From contig JAFDHB010000069.1 in the NCBI GenBank assembly GCA_019308985.1, positions 1-18,270 of the forward strand: 18,270 nt of DNA. The letters are read 5' to 3'. This stretch comes from Deltaproteobacteria bacterium (lineage in GTDB: Bacteria > Desulfobacterota > DSM-4660 > Desulfatiglandales > HGW-15). The notes below the pieces were generated by a model, which was not told the DNA's origin, searched no databases, and worked only from the letters and a program-made list of their open reading frames with translations. Position numbers and translations under genes: made by a program. Positions 15,201-18,270 of this stretch are shown here, in pieces. Positions within the stretch are counted from its first letter, which is position 1; each line of letters opens with the position of its first letter.

Positions 15201-15470
15201 TCACACCTTCCTGATCTTTATGGTGACCACGTTTTCCCGGTCAGGGCACTCCAGGGTGAATTCCTCCTCCGAACCCCAGGGGTATTTGCCCCCGAACTGC
15301 ATCACGTTCAAGTTGGGAAAGATGTCATGGTAAAAGAATCCGCACAGACCTCCCGTGTCCCAACAACCGATCTGGAAAGTGTCCCCTACCTTGTGCCCTG
15401 CCCCGCATTTACCCTTTATCGAGACTATCTCGGCCTTCAAATAATCCATCCCTTCAGGTTGAACCGCCAT
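15201..15470 (-). CDS. TIGR04076-type small protein
   Basis: 89 residues. From memory the pattern KGKCGAGHKVGDTFQIG (19-35), GGLCGFFYHDIFPNLNVMQF (40-59), FGGKYPW and ECPDRENVVTIKI matches the TIGR04076 family of small proteins with conserved cysteines (here C22, C36, C43, C75). The role of the family is not known; the cysteine and histidine pattern could bind metal or be redox-active. The ATG at 15468-15470 is preceded by AAAGGAGGG at 6 bases, clearly better than the upstream TTG at 15500. It is on the same strand as the molybdenum hydroxylase operon but is separated by 150 bp that hold the candidate promoter. Confidence 0.78.
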   Translation of the reverse strand: MAVQPEGMDYLKAEIVSIKGKCGAGHKVGDTFQIGCWDTGGLCGFFYHDIFPNLNVMQFGGKYPWGSEEEFTLECPDRENVVTIKIRKV

Positions 15471-15571
15471 TTCAAACCCTCCTTTCCATTTCTTTCTCAA
15501 TCAGTGCTCCATATTATGCGTTTTATACCATCCTCGTCAACATTTCCCCACACTCGTCCATCACATCCCCG

Positions 15572-15596
15572 TGTAGGAGCAACCTCTGGTTGCGAT
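15572..15596 (+). repeat. TGTAGGAGCAAC-type dispersed repeat, copy 2
   Basis: TGTAGGAGCAACCTCTGGTT followed by GCGAT. It contains a perfect 6-bp hairpin GCAACC-TCT-GGTTGC (15579-15593) and matches 11231-11257. Confidence 0.7.
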
Positions 15597-15614
15597 TCCC
15601 TATCCCCTCGTCCC

Positions 15615-15634
15615 CTGTAGGAGCAATTCCCGAT
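15615..15634 (+). repeat. TGTAGGAGCAAC-type dispersed repeat, partial copy 3
   Basis: CTGTAGGAGCAATTCCCGAT keeps the first half of the repeat and loses the second arm. It lies about 20 bp after copy 2. Confidence 0.55.
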
Positions 15635-15694
15635 TTCATACGCAGCATACCTGGCAAAGGAAAGAGTTGCGGGAATGCCTGTCTAAGGGATATC

Positions 15695-15768
15695 ATGAAA
15701 TTCAAGGTGGATGAGAATCTCCCCGTTGACGTTGCAAATTTGCTGGAGGAGAAGGAGTACAGTGGTGT
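15695..15768 (+). pseudogene. N-terminal fragment of a DUF5615 / PIN-like protein
   Basis: From ATG 15695 the frame reads MKFKVDENLPVDVANLLEEK and then loses resemblance. The M-x-F-K-x-DENLP-x-x-x-A-x-LL start is characteristic of DUF5615 PIN-like proteins, which are usually 110-120 residues long and often belong to toxin-antitoxin pairs. The remaining open frame to 16012 does not look like the family and runs antisense into the molybdenum hydroxylase remnant. It appears to be a truncated relic. Confidence 0.5.
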
Positions 15769-15843
15769 AGCGGAGAGGACGATCCCAAGAATCAGACCCA
15801 ATCCCCTAGACACCGGTCGGAAGTGGGTTATCCTGGATTTCAT

Positions 15844-16868
15844 CTATTTGATTTTCCCCAGCGCCATGGACACCTGCCCGTCTATCTGCCCCTCCACCAG
15901 CGCCGGGTTTATGGGAAAACCGCAGTCATGGGCCGTGACAGCCCTTAGGAGCCGGACCTTGCCGGTCTCCATATCCACCTCTACCTCCGCCACCTGGGCG
16001 TCGGCCGCATAGTTCTCGGTCCAACGTCCCTTGGTGGTGGCCAAGCTGGGGTGAAACGGTTCATCCCGCATGGTGCGCCGTGTCCCCGCTGGGGACCGCG
16101 AACGGGGTTGTTCGTGTAAACGGCATAGCCCTCATACTTGAGGTTCGGGATCCGGTAAGGGACCATACTGAACCCCAGGCCAGGAAAATGATCACGACCC
16201 CGCTGCCACGAAAGGCACCACAGTTGTTGATGATGCGAAATTGCTGGGCACACAGGGTCCCGTCTTTCTTTACGCCGGTCTTTACCTCAACGATCAAGGG
16301 CTGTCCGTGACGATAGGCAGTGAAAATCTCTTCACGGGTAGCCTCTATCTTGGCAGGACGGCCCGTTATCATGGAAAGACGTGCTGCACAGAACTCGTGT
16401 GAAAAGAGGTTCACCTTTCCGCCAAATGCGCCGCCCACGTAATCCAGTTTGAGGGCCTCTGTCGATAGCATCATGCCCGGGGTGCAAAAACCGCATTGTA
16501 CGGCCCCGCCCTCCAGGAAGGCCTGTTGAACCACGCTGAGGTCACCGCCCTCTTTAGATACGCCCTCTATGGTCAGTACCTCTTGATCCTGATAGTCCAC
16601 GGCGAGGGCAAGGCAGGACAAAATGGGCTTCCCCTGGACCAAGACAGTGCACGAACCGCACTCCCCGGCAAGGGTCTCCTCCGCCTTGATCGCCCGCTTG
16701 GGCCTTGCCCCGACACATCCCACGGCCACCCTGGCTTTTTCAATATGCTTCCTGTCTTCGGCAAAGATCAAGAGCGCGGCCACGTTGACCGCGCCGAACT
16801 CCACTCCTTCCCTGATGCTGTATTTGGTGAACGCTCCGGCGCAAGAGGGCGCAGAGGTCTTTTCCCTA
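15844..16868 (-). pseudogene. Eroded second molybdenum hydroxylase operon (FAD, [2Fe-2S] and Mo fragments joined)
   Basis: On the minus strand four pieces follow one another in operon order. (1) FAD-subunit C-terminal domain, about 16838-16667: FTKYSIREGVEFGAVNVAAL ... ARVAVGCVGARPKRAIKAEE. (2) [2Fe-2S] subunit, about 16665-16450: ECGSCTVLVQGKPILSC ... AVQCGFCTPGM, lacking both its first cysteines and its final CRC motif. (3) Mo-subunit middle, from about 16447: YVGGAFGGKVNLFSHEF ... INNCGAFRGSG, then a frame change near 16172 into FSMVPYRIPNLKYEGYAVYT and RGPQRGHGAP. (4) After another break near 16070, a later Mo piece, WTENYAADAQVAEVEVD ... TAHDCGFPINPALVEGQIDG, ending with TAG at 15844-15846. 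Junctions 1-2 and 2-3 happen to stay in one open frame (247 codons from GTG 16804). Large parts of each subunit and the catalytic glutamate are missing. The pieces are diverged from the intact operon at 11363-15050, so this was a paralogous operon and not a recent duplicate. Confidence 0.88.
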
Positions 16869-17375
16869 ATTTGTCAAGAATACGCGTAATTCTTCCCGTG
16901 CTTTTCACTTGCAAACGATGAGCCTATTGTTGTGACGAAAACGAGCATTCTGCATACCCTTCCGTCCAACCTTTGGAGCGAGGCAACCGTGTTGCCGGCA
17001 CTTTTTGGAGCGAGGCAACCATGTTGCCGGCACTTTTTGGAGCGAGGCAACCATGTTGCCGTCCCCATAATGGGTTTTGCAATGGCCTCAACTTTTGCAA
17101 ATCCTATCGATCCCCACGCCTCCATCCCAGGACTATGGCCCGCAGCAACCGACGGCATTGAGAAGCCAGAATTCAGAAGTCAGGAGTCAGAAGAATTTTG
17201 ATGTCGCTTCGCACCAACAAGTTCATAACGTATCCGGCCATTGGCGAAAGCTTTATTCTGACTCCTGGATTCTTCGTCGGCATATCACGGCAGAGCCATT
17301 ATCTGTGACCTGCTCCAAAGGACCAGGTTTTTCAGGATCAAATAAACACCGGGCTTCTTGAACAATAGATTGAAT
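16869..17375. other. Gene-free region between the eroded operon and hepT
   Basis: About 500 bp holding the tandem repeat (16972-17061) and a pair of inverted copies of a CAGGAGTCAGAA-containing element (about 17166-17196 on the plus strand; reverse complement at about 17252-17275). No convincing protein was found in either strand. Confidence 0.55.
16972..17061 (+). repeat. 32-bp tandem repeat, 2.8 copies
   Basis: Copies run 16972-17003, 17004-17035 and 17036-17061 (26 bases). They differ at one base (G at 16989, A at 17021). Each unit begins TTTGGAGCGAGGCAACC and contains a palindrome GGCAAC-CRT-GTTGCC able to form a 6-bp hairpin. There are no spacers between units, so this is not a CRISPR array. 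Confidence 0.92.
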
Positions 17376-17392
17376 ACGACCTTTCAGGTCGT
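17376..17392 (-). terminator. Perfect hairpin overlapping the hepT stop codon
   Basis: ACGACCT-GAA-AGGTCGT on the minus strand: a 7-bp perfect stem with a 3-base loop. The hepT TGA (17386-17384) lies at the loop. No T-run follows, so it is at best a weak or factor-dependent terminator, or an mRNA-protecting structure. Confidence 0.4.
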
Positions 17393-17746
17393 GTCAACCC
17401 TTATGGGTTCGACCAAGTCCTCATGAATACGTTTGATCTCTGACTTAACTTGGGGCAACCGTTCTTTGATGGTCCTCCACACTAGCTTGTAGTCAACGCC
17501 GAAATAACGATGAATGAGCCTGCCCCTCATTCCTGCCATTTCTTTCCACGGAACGGTCGGATACTTGCGCCGAATTTGATCTGGGATGTTTTTTGTGGCC
17601 TCACCAATGATTTCAAATTTTCGGATAACAGCGCTTGAGGTCTTGTCGTCTGTACGGAATTCTTCGAAGTTCATTTCTTCCACAAGAGCCTCAATGCTAT
17701 CAATTGCGGATAGAATATCCTTCAGATACAGACTGTAATCTCTCAT
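17384..17746 (-). CDS. hepT: HepT-like ribonuclease toxin (DUF86)
   Basis: 120 residues, normal for HepT. The helical HEPN fold is suggested throughout, and the active-site motif R-x4-H-x-Y is clear: R74, H79, Y81 in [14 protein letters not shown]. By family knowledge the protein is an RNase toxin neutralised when the paired MntA nucleotidyltransferase AMPylates the motif tyrosine. Other typical segments are [17 protein letters not shown] (40-56) and [20 protein letters not shown] (62-81). The ATG overlaps the stop of mntA by four bases (ATGA), the usual coupled arrangement with antitoxin first. All motif residues are present, so it looks active. Confidence 0.93.
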   Translation of the reverse strand: MRDYSLYLKDILSAIDSIEALVEEMNFEEFRTDDKTSSAVIRKFEIIGEATKNIPDQIRRKYPTVPWKEMAGMRGRLIHRYFGVDYKLVWRTIKERLPQVKSEIKRIHEDLVEPIRVDTT

Positions 17747-18042
17747 ACTGCTATAGCCTCATTCAAAATCGATTCCTGAAGTTCCTCCCTCAGGGCTCGC
17801 TTAGGAACGACGTCTACTTTCTGTCTAAGCTCATCCTCCAAAAAGATCGCCAAACCAGTCAGGTCGAAAAGGTCCGCCTCATCTTCAAAATCTACAAGGA
17901 TGTCTATATCACTTTTCGCACCTTGTTCCCTTCGGACACTGGAGCCAAATAATTGAATTTCTTTTGCTCTGAATTTCTGGAGCATTTGAGGCTTTAACGT
18001 CCGTAACCGTACAAGAATTTCTTCTGTTGTCATGCTAGCCAT
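17743..18042 (-). CDS. mntA: MntA nucleotidyltransferase antitoxin
   Basis: 99 residues with the minimal nucleotidyltransferase domain. The GS-x10-D-x-D motif is exact: G33, S34, then D45 and D47 in [20 protein letters not shown]. By family knowledge it transfers AMP to the HepT tyrosine and so blocks toxicity. An N-terminal helix ([20 protein letters not shown]) precedes it. ATG 18040-18042 is used; it has only a weak GGGG upstream, and a second ATG at 18031-18033 is possible. It is first in a two-gene operon with hepT, with a four-base overlap. Confidence 0.92.
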   Translation of the reverse strand: MASMTTEEILVRLRTLKPQMLQKFRAKEIQLFGSSVRREQGAKSDIDILVDFEDEADLFDLTGLAIFLEDELRQKVDVVPKRALREELQESILNEAIAV

Positions 18043-18270
18043 CTTATTCCCCTAATAGCCATAAAAATGGGCCCACGGGCTACTCAGCGCCAGCGCGGTT
18101 TTTTGCCGTCCCTTGGAGCAGCAATGTTCGGCGAAGCAGAATCACCGTCCACCAGTAGAACTGGTGGTATGAGGAAGGCCCCAAGATGGGGCCAAAGCGT
18201 TGCACCCTATTTTCGAGAGATGGAAATTCGAATATCGAAGCACGAAATTCGAAATGCTTCGACCAACTCA
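18043..18270. other. Right-end intergenic region with two hairpins and short repeats
   Basis: No gene was seen. CCACCAGT-AGA-ACTGGTGG (18149-18167) and GGCCCC-AAGAT-GGGGCC (18177-18193) are perfect hairpins ten bases apart. GAAATTCGAA occurs at 18223-18232 and again at 18244-18253. A promoter for mntA could lie here, but none is convincing. Confidence 0.6.

Noticed and set aside
15523..15843. Minus-strand frame of 106 codons beginning directly after the eroded Mo fragment
   Set aside because: It is antisense to the DUF5615-like start and to the repeat copies, with no ribosome binding site or family resemblance.
16061..16804. A working 247-residue fusion of FAD and [2Fe-2S] domains
   Set aside because: It lacks the FAD N-terminal domain, half of the cluster ligands and the Mo catalytic region, and its end is scrambled by a frameshift.
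16972..17061. Possible CRISPR array
   Set aside because: The repeats are directly adjacent, 32 bp each, with no spacers and no cas genes nearby.

Overview
The window looks like a chromosome segment of an anaerobic bacterium of the Thermodesulfobacteriota (former Deltaproteobacteria: Desulfobacterales, Syntrophobacterales or relatives). This rests on inference: an AprA-like flavoprotein with a small ferredoxin, a molybdenum hydroxylase operon of the hydroxybenzoyl-CoA reductase / aldehyde oxidoreductase type next to an aryl-type acyl adenylate ligase, a TIGR04076-type small protein, HepT-MntA, and many short intergenic palindromes of a kind common in that group. No rRNA, tRNA or CRISPR array was seen.

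Layout. 1-415 (+) is the end of an oligopeptide ABC transporter ATPase. 475-912 (-) is a GNAT acetyltransferase. 958-1642 (-) is a patch of gene debris: a DUF2080 transposon-associated protein, a TetR regulator C-terminus with an in-frame stop, and a peptide-binding protein fragment. 1718-2818 (-) is hisC, with a good promoter far upstream. 2819-3622 holds an IS200-type transposase remnant and an inverted repeat. 3623-4660 (+) is a CtBP-like 2-hydroxyacid dehydrogenase, convergent with a stand-alone pyruvate-kinase C-terminal-domain protein (4803-5369, -). 5619-6995 (+) is a compact set: a ten-cysteine B-box-like protein, a 58-residue unknown, and a GAF-HisKA protein without a kinase ATPase domain.

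7470-9352 (+) is a flavoprotein/ferredoxin pair. It converges on a minus-strand series that reads from 15050 down to 9427: FAD subunit, [2Fe-2S] subunit and molybdopterin subunit of a molybdenum hydroxylase, then an AMP-forming ligase. A plausible reading (inference) is that the ligase activates an aromatic or similar acid to its CoA thioester, the molybdenum enzyme oxidises or reduces the substrate, and the flavoprotein/ferredoxin pair handles a further redox step. A nearly identical 58-bp repeat, in direct orientation, brackets the flavoprotein, ferredoxin and ligase genes.

15201-15470 (-) is a TIGR04076-type protein. 15844-16868 (-) is the wreck of a second molybdenum hydroxylase operon, in which pieces of the FAD, [2Fe-2S] and Mo subunits have been joined, partly in frame, in the original gene order. 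16972-17061 is a 32-bp tandem repeat. 17384-18042 (-) is a HepT-MntA toxin-antitoxin pair, and the last 230 bp contain hairpins and short repeats but no gene.
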